DNA of 64,000 nucleotides from Flaccisagitta enflata (taxonomy: Eukaryota; Chaetognatha; Sagittoidea; Aphragmophora), in the NCBI GenBank assembly GCA_965153355.1, contig OZ231126.1, positions 5,332,001-5,396,000 on the forward strand. The letters are read 5' to 3'. The translations under genes were made by a program, and so were the position numbers. The notes under the pieces were generated by a model. That model made no database searches. It saw nothing but the letters and a program-made list of their open reading frames with translations, and was not told the origin of the DNA. Below are positions 21,560 through 33,579 of this stretch, one piece after another; positions within the stretch are counted from its first letter, which is position 1; each line of letters opens with the position of its first letter.

Positions 21560-21960
21560 AAGTGTTGCTTGTCCTGGGCCTGTCGCTTGTCCTGGGCAGT
21601 GTCCCTTGCCCTGGGCAAGTGTAACTTGTCCTGGTCCTATGTTGCCTTTCCTGGGCAAGTGTCGCTTATCCTGGGCAAATGTCACTTGTCCTGAGTTTAT
21701 CTGCGGAGCGTTACTTGTCCTGAGTGAGCATTGCTTCTCCTGGGCAAGTGTCCCTTGTCCTGGGCGAGTGGCCCTTGTCCTGGGCGAGTGGCCCTTGTCC
21801 TGGGCGAGTGGCCCTTGTCCTGGGCGAGTGGCCCTTGTCCTGGGCTAGTGGCCCTTATCCTGGGCAGGTGTCCCTTGTCCTGGGCAAGTGTCCCTTGTCC
21901 TGGGCGAGTGTCCCTTGACCTGAGCAAGTGTCCCTTGTCCTGGGCGAGTGTTATCAGTTC
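21560..21960 (+). repeat. Second 20-bp minisatellite (GGCAAGTGTCCCTTGTCCTG type)
   Basis: About 20 copies with GGCGAGTGGCCCTTGTCCTG variants. It shares the 20-bp period and the GCAAGTGT core with the preceding array, which suggests common descent. Confidence 0.88.
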
Positions 21961-22059
21961 TTGGTGGGTGTAACATGTGGTGTAATTTCTTTGGAAAAAT
22001 ATGTCAAGTAATTTGCCCAAGCTCTCTTAATGTTAGGAGGTCAATGAATCTTGTTAGTT

Positions 22060-23830
22060 CTGTGGTGAGGAAAGGGATCAGGAATTGCAGTCTGCCTTGG
22101 TAATAGGAGACAAGAAAGATGGAAGAAGAAATTCAGTGCACTTTTCAGTATGAGGACAAGGTATATAATGTAAGCCAATTGCATTCCAGTGACTGCCATG
22201 GTCGGGCAAGATAGTCAGTGACAGATCCGCCTGAGATGATCAGTTACGCAAATCAAGAATTCACTTCTTTGCATAATGATGACTGAGAATCCAATGATAA
22301 GTCTGCCTTGGCGAAACAGGTAAAGAAACTAGTAACAAGGGTGCCTTGGCTGAAGGGGAAAAAAAGTCAGTTACAATCCTCTCTTGGGCACAGTTAACGA
22401 GAAGTCCATTAAGTCTGCCTTGCTAATGGGGCTACCAAATCTAGGACTAATCCCATCTTTGGTAGTAGCCAAATTGAGGACAAGGAATCCTGTGACAACT
22501 CTGCCTTAGGTAAGGGGGAATAGGAACTTATTGACAAGTCTGCTATGTGATGAAATGAAAACTTTTATGGTACAGTAGGATATGATATACAGTGAATTGT
22601 TCATTTATGCATGGGGGAGAAATAAACCGGTATTCTTGGGCGGAAAGGGCAAAAAATTTATTGACAACCGCTCAGAGGGACAAGGAACCCATCATGTTTG
22701 GACATTGACTCCAGTCTGTTATGAGAAAAGTGGACAAGAAATACAGCAACAAGGTGAGAATATCAGCCCTCTATTCATTCTACTCTGGTTCAGATAGGGA
22801 CAAGAAATCTATGTTAGGTCTACCCCTGGCTTAGGGAAAGTGCAATTTACCATGTGCCACTGGATCTGCCATGGATTACTTAAGTAGGGCTAGCAAGCCA
22901 ATGAGACTTGCTGAAGGAGGCATTAAATCCACTGACCAGCCTTTCTTGGGCAAGGGGGGGGGGGCAAAGAAAACAGAAACAAGTGTCCCTTGGGTGAAAA
23001 GGGCAAGAAATCAGTGGCAATTCTGTCTTGCATGAAAGGGACAAGATGTCCAACAAATCTAGCACTAATCCTGCTTTGGGAAAAGAGGAAAAGGAACCCA
23101 GTGACAACATCCTTGGGTAAAGGAGAAAAGGGTTTGTTGAGGAATGAGTTATGAATTATCACCACAGTAAAATAAGACAAAACATCTAGTGAACTTTTCA
23201 TTCATGTATGGGGACATAGAATCCAGTGGTCAAGTCCACCCTAGATGAAAAGAGCAAGAAAGTCACCAAGTTTGGACAATGAATACAAAAGCTGTCTGTG
23301 GAAAGAGAAGGGGGACAAGAAATACAGTGATAAGTCAGCGGTAGTGTAGGAACAGAAATTCAGCGCAATCATAATTTAATTCTCCTTCAAATCAGGAGGA
23401 CAAGAATTTTATTGTAATTCTGCCCTACAACAAGTAATTCAGTGACACTTCCATGATTAAAGTGGGGGGATAAACCAGCAGGACTAACTTCCTCTTCAAA
23501 TAATCCACTGACAAGTTTAGCTTGTCTGAAGGGGTCAAGAAAACAAGTGACAAGAGTAAGATGAAGGGGTCAAGATATTAGTGACAAGAAATGAAACAAA
23601 TCTACCTTGAAAAAAGGGATAACTTTTCTGGCTCTAATCTGGCCTTTGATGGTGAATCTAGTGTAAAGTCTGCCTTTGGAAAAAAGTCCAGTGACTAAAA
23701 ATCAAGTGACCAGTCGGCCTTGGGCAGAAGGGACGGGGATCCAGTGACAAGTTCGCCTAGTGCAGAAGGGACTTGTAAGGAATTCAGTGTCAAGAATGAC
23801 ATGGGCAGAAGGAACAAGGTAAGTGAGCAA
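22060..23830 (+). repeat. Degenerate minisatellite field
   Basis: The words CAGTGACAAG, TCTGCCTTGG and AAGGGGACAAGAA recur irregularly every 40-60 bp across about 1.8 kb. It looks like an old decayed array continuing the two 20-bp arrays upstream. No gene was found. Confidence 0.6.
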
Positions 23831-24166
23831 AATGAGCTAAAATGGTCAAAATCACCCTCACAGATGAGCAGCTATGCACATGAACATGTTTTCTTGTATT
23901 TGCGTACTCAAACAAACATAGATACACTCTTTTATTGATCCTACACAAAACCATGAAAAATAAAAAAAATTCAATTTGAATTTTGCATACATAAATCTTT
24001 AAAAATTCATAACGCAAAAAATATTTGTCATAGAGCATTCTACTAGGCATCAAATAAAAGAGAATTGTCAAATTTACTTACCCTATCAATTTTATTTGAG
24101 GGCTCATTTGCTCGGTGGAGATTCCCAACTTTCAAATAAGAAAATGAAAACCATGTTTCTCTCAAA

Positions 24167-24506
24167 TACTGTATTTTTTTCCATTTAGCGCCCCCCTCCA
24201 AAAAGCGCCCCCACCTCTTTTTTTCTCAGTATTGTATTTTTCAGAAGAGATTTTGACAGAAACATTGGGCAACATGATGAAATAATACAACACAATGAGC
24301 CATTTTCAAAGACTTTCGAACAGATAGATGCAATGAATATCTTCATTTTGAGTCAAATCTAGCACTTTGGTAGCCTCTTATATAAAAAGTAGACTGAATG
24401 ACAGATCATCTACAATATAAAGTGGGCGCTAATTGGAGGGATAAAAAGCAAAGTCATATTTTAATTTCAAAAGCGCCTGGGGCGCTTTTTAGAAAAAATA
24501 TGGTAT
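24167..24506. mobile_element. MITE with GCGCCCC inverted ends
   Basis: The left end is ACTGTATTTTTTTCCATTTA plus GCGCCCCCCTCC; the right end is GGCGCTTTTTAGAAAAAATA plus TGGTAT. The ends are approximately inverted and no coding sequence lies inside. Confidence 0.65.
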
Positions 24507-25067
24507 GTCAAAAAGTCGAAGACTAACTTCCGACTTTTTTCCCGATTATTGACCAGTTAGGGATAGCTAGGCAGGGGCAGTATCACAGTACTCAATAATA
24601 CACAACTAAAACTGACTTAAAAGTTAAAGCCCTATTATAAAAAAGTAATGCAATAATGTTATGTGATGTTATGAGTTGCGTGTTGAAATACCTACAATTT
24701 TTTTCGAACACCCATTAACAATTTTAAAACATACACCTCCTAATCAGACTGAGCGTAAAAGAATACACCTCTCGTATATAGATATCAAGTTCTTTTCTTT
24801 TCTTCACCTCAAATATTTGGCAAATGTCTACAAAATCTTTACTCTTCCATTCAAAGACTTTGAGATTGACATCTGAGTTTACTTTTTTTCCCCAAAAAAA
24901 GTGAGTTATCTTGGATTTAGGAGCGCCGCATCGGTGCTCGAATTTGGAAAAGAAAGTTCGCAGGTTCTTCCGTTAGTCTTTCAGTGGACTTTGTTCTTAA
25001 ATCTGAGGCTTGATGCATCCACTGAATCTACCTTTTGTTGAATTTCTGTCTTTCTGTCTGTGTGTCC

Positions 25068-25190
<123 letters not shown>

Positions 25191-25367
25191 AGAGTCGCAT
25201 GTCAATAATGGGAAGCAACCAGGTAAATCTTAATTTCTTTTTATCCAAACCTAATAGAAACAATGAACCAAGATATCAAAGGAACTGCGATGTAACATTT
25301 CTTCATATTAGTTGTTATGGGTTACATTGAATTTATATACCCACAGCGCCTCAATGCCCAAATCTTT

Positions 25368-25530
25368 GAGGCCCAAATCTCAGCCTGGAGGCCCAAATCT
25401 CAGCCTTGAGGATCAAATTCCAGCCTCAAAGCCTAGATCCCAGCTTCAAGGCCCAAATCCCAGCCTCAAGGCCCTAATCCCAGCCTCAAGGCCCTATTCC
25501 CAGCCTCATGAGACAAATCTCAGCCAAAAG
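25368..25530 (+). repeat. 21-bp minisatellite
   Basis: About eight copies of AAGGCCCAAATCCCAGCCTC (21-bp period). Since 21 is a multiple of 3, a frame stays open (GPNPSLK-type heptads), but I see no gene context. Confidence 0.8.
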
Positions 25531-25974
25531 ATCCAAATCTCAATTGCTTGGAGGAGAAGGAGAAAATCCCCCATATGTGTGAAAGCATAGGTCATCCATC
25601 CCTTCGGGGCCGCTGCCCTGCTGCCTCCCTCAACTTCCACCACAACCGACTTCAGCAGAGCACGGGTAACGCTGAACATCTAACGCTTTTGCGACTATTT
25701 TCGCTTATCTACAACATATCGTGAGAAAATAAAATACTCCGGCATTGTATTCTATTCATCGGTCTACTAGTTAGTCCGTTCGTTTATCACTACTTTAAAC
25801 ATGTGTATATATACTCGGATTACAAAAGCGGTCGATTTTTATGCCGCTTCCACCGCTTCCGCTTCCGCTTCCGCTTCCATTTTGCAGTCCAAATACTAGT
25901 AACTATCCCACCCACCAAATTGGAAGTGGTCAATCGCTTCCTCATCCCTACTTGATTATCTTCACACACACATA

Positions 25975-26065
25975 CACAGGCCTTTTTTTAGTGAATTTTT
26001 TGACAGAGCCAGTCGGGCTCTCTCTGCACAATTTTACACAGAGGCCCGACGGAAGAATAGCGAGC
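25975..26065. repeat. Inverted partner of 26735-26830
   Basis: GGCCTTTTTTTAG and GAGCCAGTCGGGCTCTCTCT recur in inverted orientation at 26735-26830, and both copies abut ACACATACACA sequence. This is a dispersed repeat of unknown class. Confidence 0.6.
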
Positions 26066-26830
26066 CAGCAGCAAAAAAAAAAAAAAAATAGCTAATCATG
26101 TGAGCTTACATCATAGCACTGGCATAAAACAATGGCTTTCTTTCTTTCTTTCTCTGTAACCAGAAATAAAAGGAGGAAATCATCATATGTGAACTATCTT
26201 AATTAGACTCAATTACATTACCATTAAAAAAAAAAGCTGAATATACAGTTGCCCTAGTTCCGGGTGGACAGGGGCAGTGCCCAGGCGAATCAGTATTTGG
26301 GCAGAGGAAAAATAGCAACGTCAAAACATCGAAACAGCAACGCCCTGAAAATGTTGCTGATTTCCTAATTCAAGCTTAATATTTTCTTAAGAATGGCCAG
26401 CACCAAGAACAAATTGTCACGTTCAATTCTTATACTTTAAAAAGAATCCTGTAGACTGTAGTGACCACCGGTCTTCATTCTAATGCCATTTCGAAATAAA
26501 TGGAGATAGGACAACCAACAAGGTCCTATTTGAAAGAGCTTTCACAGAGCATTTCATTGAGCTATGACCATGGATTTTGCCAGAATTTTCTCTTTGCTAA
26601 AATGTATAACAATAACAACATTTTGCTCGTTTTTTTTTCTTTTTTGTTTTTCCTTTTTTTTTTTTTGCCATAGTGTGCGCTTTTGAAATTCTACAATAAT
26701 GTTCAAATCCACTAACATGTCTCACCAAATTTCAGAGAGCCCGCCGGGCTCAGAGCCAGCAAAAAGTGAGAGCCCAACTGCAAAATAGAGAGCCTCAGGC
26801 TCGCTGGCTCGCTCTAAAAAAAGGCCTGCA

Positions 26831-27000
<170 letters not shown>

Positions 27001-27525
27001 TTTCAAAAAAGATTGATGCACAAAGAGTCAGAGATCGGTATAACCCGATATGCCTTGGGTTGGGCAGTGGGTGGGATGCATACGTGGCACTGCACTGCCA
27101 GGGTTGTCAGGTTTTTATCCGTTTCCAATAAAATTTGTACAGTGATAAAAATTCACCATTGTTTTACAACAAAAACATCAATGATTTTCTGCAAAAGATG
27201 CAGGTTTTCCTAGGGTAAAACACAACTAATTTGTAATCAATTCTTTCGGATCGAATGAAAAGAATAGTTTTTCTTCTACCTTAATTTCTTTTTTTCCCCA
27301 CTATTTTCTCATTAAAAATGTGTCCGACAACAAGTGGTGATCGATATCAAGGATTACAGCTGATGTCCTTAACGCCCCTCCCAATTTGACGCCGTGACAA
27401 GAAATTGAACAGACAAATTATTATTGATTACTTCCTTTTTAACAAACAAGTTCGGACGCACAAAGCTACAAATAGCTGACCAAGCATTTGGGCACGAGCA
27501 ATGATACAAAAATAGTTCTATGACA

Positions 27526-27666
27526 TAGCCAAAAAAAGCAAAGTGCGACTAACCAACAGGCCGAATGACCGGTCGGCCGACCAACCAACCAACTGACCGA
27601 CCAACCAACCAGCTGACTGACCGACCTGGTTGGTTAAGGCTTAGCGTGTCACGTGTCCATAAAAAG
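27526..27666 (+). mobile_element. GTCGCG-hairpin element, partial 3' part
   Basis: AAAGTGCGACTAACCAACAG, a run of CCGACCAACCAACC-type tetranucleotides, then GTGTCACGTGTCCATAAAAA. The hairpin is decayed and the 5' end is missing. Confidence 0.5.
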
Positions 27667-29231
27667 TCATCAACATGAACCGGTTCCGAAGTAATGATTC
27701 CGTTCCTTCTAAGAAAGAGGACTCAAAAAGATTCGTTACGTAGACAGACATCGAATTTGAATAAAGGTAAAATAAACATTCATCGCTCAGATCAGACGCT
27801 TGATGATAATTATCACTTTTGGAATTTTTTTCAGATCTCTAGGAACACAACAATAAGTTGAAAAAAAAAGAAGAATTCTGCGTATTTTGTATTCATCAAA
27901 TTCCATATCTGGTCATCAAAACATTCGTCCGTATTTATGAGGATTTTTCATATAGATATCATAACATTTTGCGGATACTCTACGTAGAAACTTTTGAGAA
28001 ACTTCCATGTAGAATATCCGTATAATGACATTCGGACAGACTATCTTATAGGTGTTGGCCTTGTTTCAATCGTAATCCCCCTTTCTTCCCTTCATGTTCG
28101 ATCATTGGTTATTTTACTCAAGAGTGTCACGTGGTGATGGAAATGACGATAAAAACCGGATTCCTATTTTGAGGATGCTTCATCGCATCTCCTTAAGAAG
28201 TTTCAGACGTCTTCTCATCCTTCGTCCGTTTACTAATCTATCCGTTGCATCTCCAGTTTCAGGTGTCTTCTCATCCTTCGTCCGTGTACCAATCCATCCG
28301 TTGCACCATTTTAACAACTACATCATCGGAGTTTTGTCCACTGCTACAATTTCAATTTTCTATGCTACACAATGGAAACTTTTGCATTTTTTTTATCTTT
28401 CCATCAATTTTCCATGTTATTCAATGGAAACCATTTAAATACTCATTTTTTTGTCAATTTTCCATGTTATTCAATGGTGCAATGGTGCTCGCGCACCCAA
28501 TCTTGCAGAAGGCCGCGTGTGTTCTACAGGACATCGTCCCCTTCGGGACCGCTGCCCTGCTAACCACCACCTACATTCACAAACATACAAAGCAGGGCAA
28601 CGGGTTTCGCTGACCACATATTGCCCTTAGGCGACTGGTTTAGTACTGTGGTACTGCCCCTGCCCATCGTCCAACCGTCCGCAACTTTTGCCCCGGGTTG
28701 AGCTTGTTTTTTACCATTCCAAGAATCCCGACCTTCCGGTTTGTCAGTCCATTGATGAGACTGTGGGTTCAAAGACCAACGAAAGAGTTATAAATGCTAC
28801 TCCTGGAACGCATCGTTGCTTGAGTGGCATTTTGGTCCATCCTACTCTCCTCCTTACTGTACTATGAGATCTTCCCTCGTAGCTTTCGTACCTTCGTGAC
28901 TAACTTCCATAAATAAATTGCCATTTTTCTTTCTTTTTTTATCATGACCTTTAAAGAAAAGTTGATGGTAATGTATAACATAATTAACGATTTTAAATGC
29001 TTTACGTGGACCACTCCCTTTCTCAACAACTCACTCATATATGAGTAATTAAAATCAATCAAATCAATATATTTTATAAAGAATTAAACATGTTTGAATC
29101 AAGTTTGAATCAGTGCTTAGTCGTTTCTAAAAATAATCTGAATATTAGATTATACCTGGAAAGATTGCTCTGCATAGCATATTCGAAAATCTTGGTGTCG
29201 GTCTTATAACATGGAGTATTTTCGTCTGTCT

Positions 29232-29433
<202 letters not shown>

Positions 29434-29602
29434 ACAGTGCTAACTATTGAAAAAGCTGACCGACCAACCAACTAACAAGGAGGCTTTTCTTGCATCCCCT
29501 CTCTAAGTAAGTTTACCCAACGAAACAATGTTTCATTACCCCTCATCCCTAAGATTTTCATCAGATGGAGAAAGAATCTTCTTAATACTTTTCGCACACA
29601 AT

Positions 29603-29973
29603 TTTTAGCCGTGTGCTACGCGACTCTATACCGAGCACTGTCCGTCCGTTGGTCGGTTGGTTGGTCCCCTTTTGGGCAGCGGCCCCGAAAGTCGATGACC
29701 TATGCTCTCTCACATATGGGGAAGTTTCTCCTTCTCCTTCTCCTCTGCTTCTTGGGGCTTGCCCTGCTCCCCCTTCAACTCCAAGCACAACCTACTTAGG
29801 CAGGACACGGGTGCCGCTGACCATCTAACCCTTTTGCGACTATTAATTTTTTTTCGCCGATTTTGAGCTCTTTGAGGTCACTGCTCCTGCCCAAATGCTT
29901 TAGTGACGTTTTTCGTCAATGCCCCTGCCTATCCGCACGCGACTGGGGTAGCCGTGTATCCGGCCTTGTTTTT
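29603..29973 (-). mobile_element. GTCGCG-hairpin element, long variant
   Basis: Read on the minus strand it ends with CGCGTAGCACACGGCTAAAAA and begins AACAAGGCCGGATACACGGC. The interior contains CCCGAAAGTCGATGACC and a GCTGACCATCTAACCCTTTT segment also seen near 25660 and 28610. Confidence 0.7.
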
Positions 29974-30513
29974 CCCACAAGGTGAGACAATATTCGTTCA
30001 AGACTAACCCTTCTTTGGTTACTCGTAAAATATTAAGTAGAAAAATTTCGAAAATAAAGGATGGTTATTCGAATGGGGGAAATGAAAATGCTTTAAAACA
30101 GCATCTATTCTCAGATCTTCCTTATCTGAGATAAACTGCCGCCTATTATGAGAAAAGTTAATAACAAGGAAGCAGTGCCCAGTTACCTAGCTCTTATCTT
30201 TTCTGACATCGGTTGGGAGGGTTCCTTTGGCTTGGAAAATCTAAATAAAAGAAATATTTTTACAAATCAAAACTGAAATATTTTTCAGGTCCCTCTTTCT
30301 AGATAGAATCTAGGAGAGAGAAAATCAAAGTAGAAAATATGAGCTCTTTTTTGGAACTTTATCAACGACATCAATTCTTTGATGTAATGTTCCCATTTAA
30401 AGAAGAATACATATACTCAAATATTGTCTCCAAGCTGTAGATCATCTGAAAGACCCAGTAACTGACTGAAAGCTTTTATTCTGCATTTGGTTTTAAGATT
30501 ATGCCATCATGAA

Positions 30514-31740
30514 AGATTGAGCCACTCTGTACCGTATTTACCGATTTTGACCATCAAACACACAGACAAATAAGAAAACAAAAAAAAGTGAAATAAGGAA
30601 ACTCAAAAGGCAAAAATCACTCAATTGATGAGTGTTCATTTCATTTTTTGTCTGCATATATCCAAGGCCCCGAAATGGAACATTAAGAGTGTTAAATTTC
30701 AGCATCGTTAGATTTCCTTGAATTGTATCATTAATTTCGTTTTCGTCAATTCTTTTGTCAAACAGAAAGAAAGTTTCGTTTTCTTTCTTTTACTTTGGAC
30801 AAAAAAAAGTAGATTTTGTGCTGTAAAATACAAACTTCCATCTCATGAGGAAAAAGAATGAAAAACAGCCGAAACTGAAAATGAAATAATCGGGCATCAG
30901 TCATTTTGGCCACTTCAGAACTCGTTTTTGTCTCATTGGTCATTTGGCAATTGAGTTTTGTCCGATGGTTGGTGTCCTATAGTCATCCTATGGTTGACAT
31001 CTTATAGTCATCCGATGGTTGGTGTCTTATAATCACCCGATGGTTGGTGTCCTATAGTCATCCGATGGTTGGTGTCTTATAGTCACCTGATGGTTGGTGT
31101 CTTATAGTTATCCTATGGTTAGTATCTTATAGTCATCCGATGGTTGGTGTCTTATAATCACCCGATGGTTGGTGTCTTATAGTCATCCGATGGTTGGTGT
31201 CTTATAGTCATCCGATGGTTGGTGTCCGTAGTCAAAAACATCATAAAACAGCCTACATTTTAGGACCTGCAACAAGTTTTATGGTAAAAGTTTTATAGTC
31301 ACCCGATGGTTGGTGTCTTATAATCACCCGATGGTTGGTGTCTTATAGTCATCCGATGGTTGGTGTCTTATAGTCATCCAATGGTTGGTGTCCGTAGTCA
31401 AAAATATCATAAAACAGCCTACATTTTAGGACATGCAACAAGTTTTATGGTAAAAGGATATACAAAAGATGTCAATACTCATAACACGCCAATTGTTCTC
31501 ATTTGCCTTCTCTCCTTTGACCAAATCATTATGACGTCATTTATTTAAATAAAAAGCTCTACAAAGGGCAAAAGTCGCTGAGGGTTGGCCAGGGGCAGTT
31601 CTACAAAAGATACTCAAACTTACACATACACAACGCAAACTTACTTTATATTCCATACATAAATAAATCAAAAAAATAACTGTAATTCAATGTTATGGAG
31701 GGACGGAGGGACGGACAGACGGATGGATCGACAAAGCAAG
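30514..31740. repeat. Tandem duplication, copy A (about 1.2 kb)
   Basis: The copy begins AGATTGAGCCACTCTGTACC. It contains a 25-bp minisatellite (GATGGTTGGTGTCTTATAGT...) and ends with a GGAGGGACGGACAGACGGAT element end. It is duplicated at 31743-32820. Confidence 0.9.
30955..31400 (+). repeat. 25-bp minisatellite in copy A
   Basis: About 14 copies of TCCGATGGTTGGTGTCTTAT plus AGTCA, interrupted by one CATAAAACAGCCTACATTTT block that is itself repeated. Confidence 0.9.
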
Positions 31741-31742
31741 CA

Positions 31743-32820
31743 AGATTGAGCCACTCTGTACCGTATTTACCGATTTTGACCATCAAACACACAGACAAAT
31801 AAGAAAACAAAAAAAAGTGAAATAAGGAAACTCAAAAGGCAAAACTCATTCAATTGATGAGTGTTCATTTCATTTTTTGTCTGCATATATCCAAGGCCCT
31901 GAAATGGAACATTAAGAGTGTTAAATTTCAGCATCGTTAGATTTCCTTGAATTGAATCATTAATTTCGTTTTCGTCAATTCTTTTGTCAAACAGAAAGAA
32001 AGTTTCATTTTCTTTCTTTTACTTTGGACAAAAAAAGTAGATTTTGTGCTGTAAAATACAAACTTCCATCTCATGAGGAAAAAAAATGAAAAACAGCCGA
32101 AACTGAAAATGAAATAATCGGGCATCAGTCGTTTTGGCCACTTCAGAACTCGTTTTTGTCTCATTGGTCATTTGGCGATTGAGTTTTGTCCAATGGTTGG
32201 TGTCCTATAGTCATCCTATGGTTAACATCTTATAGTCATCCGATGGTTGGTGTTCCGATGGTTGGTGTCTTATAATCACCCGATGGTTGGTGTCCTATAG
32301 TCATCCGATGGTTGGTGTCTTATAGTCACCCGATGGTTGGTGTCTTATAGTCATCCTATGGTTGGTATCTTATAGTCATCCGATGGTTGGTGTCTTATAA
32401 TCACCCGATGGTTGGTGTCTTATAGTCATCCGATGGTTGGTGTCTTATAGTCATCCGATGGTTGGTGTCCGTAGTCAAAAACATCATAAAACAGCCTACA
32501 TTTTGGAACATGCAACAAGTTTTATGGTAAAAGGATCGACAAAAGATGTCAGTACTCGAAACACGCCAATCGTTCTCATTTGCCTTCTCTTCTTTGACCA
32601 AAGCATTATGACGTCATTCATTCAAAAACAAAAAGCCCTAAAAAGGGCAAAAGTCGCGGACGGCTGGCCAGGGGCAGTTCTATAAAAGATACTCAAACTT
32701 ACACATACAAAACACAATCTTACTTTATATTCCATAAATAAATGAATTAAAATAAGTAACATTAATTCAATGTTATGGAGGGACGGAGGGACGGACAGAC
32801 GGATGGATCGACAAAGCAAG
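31743..32820. repeat. Tandem duplication, copy B (about 1.1 kb)
   Basis: Same order and near-identical sequence as copy A, with fewer minisatellite units. The repeated hairpin element is complete to its end only here (GTATAGTCGCGTGTCCACGA at 32822-32842). Confidence 0.9.
32190..32475 (+). repeat. 25-bp minisatellite in copy B
   Basis: About 11 copies of the same 25-bp unit as in copy A. The copy number differs, so the array has changed since the duplication. Confidence 0.9.
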
Positions 32821-32842
32821 GTGTATAGTCGCGTGTCCACGA
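32650..32842 (+). mobile_element. GTCGCG-hairpin element inside copy B
   Basis: AGTCGCGGACGGCTGGCCAG, a GGAGGGACGGAGGGACGGAC run, then GACAAAGCAAGGTGTATAGT and GCGTGTCCACGA. The AACAAGGCC end is missing. Confidence 0.65.
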
Positions 32843-33011
32843 ACAAAATCATCTTGTCATGCAATCTGTACATTCTAAAGACCAAATTACAATGGAAAAT
32901 CTTGATGTTAATGGCTGACGGTAAAACCAAATGAGTCGGTCTTTTGGTGTTTGGGTAGGTTTAAGTTGTCATGAAGTAATGGGTCCTTCAAGTCTGTGTA
33001 GAAAATGAAAA

Positions 33012-33028
33012 TATATCTATCTATCTAA

Positions 33029-33066
<38 letters not shown>

Positions 33067-33067
33067 G

Positions 33068-33123
<56 letters not shown>
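33012..33123 (+). repeat. (TATC)n microsatellite
   Basis: About 110 bp of tetranucleotide TATC (GATA on the other strand) with single-base interruptions. Confidence 0.95.
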
Positions 33124-33126
<3 letters not shown>

Positions 33127-33393
33127 AACAGGGTGAGTAAAAAAATTCGTACTCAGCTTGAAAAGCATACTTGTTACGGGAGTTTTGAGCTAAAATTTGA
33201 ACCAGAGTATCTCAGTAGGTCATACTAAAAGTAGAAACTAATATCCGCTGATAAGATTTCCATACATGGCCTTGACATGTATTTAAGAAAAAGGAGAAGT
33301 CCAGATTTTGACATGAATTTATTTGCAGAGCTGTGTTAATTCAAAAATGAAGGTTTTTGTAACTCTATTGACCCCCGGATGGATTGTTTGAGA

Positions 33394-33577
33394 AACAAGG
33401 CCGGATACACGGCAATCTAGTCGCGGACGGTTGGGCAGGAGCAGTAATGCGAAAACCGCTCAAAATTCAAAAACGTGACGGACGGACGGACCGACCTACC
33501 GACCGACGACCGACCGACCGACACGGCAAGGTGTAGACCGACACGGCAAGGTGTAGAGTCGCGTGTCCGCGACTAAA
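33394..33577 (+). mobile_element. GTCGCG-hairpin element
   Basis: The copy begins AACAAGGCCGGATACACGGC, continues AGTCGCGGACGGTTGGGCAG and a GACGGACGGACCGACC run, and ends AGTCGCGTGTCCGCGACTAA. The segment ACACGGCAAGGTGTAGA is duplicated in tandem before the hairpin. Confidence 0.85.
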
Positions 33578-33579
33578 GA

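Noticed and set aside
19884-21848. 654-codon open frame as a structural repeat protein gene
   Set aside because: Every forward frame is open because of the 20-bp period. There is no family match, splice context or recognisable start, so it is kept only as a finding.
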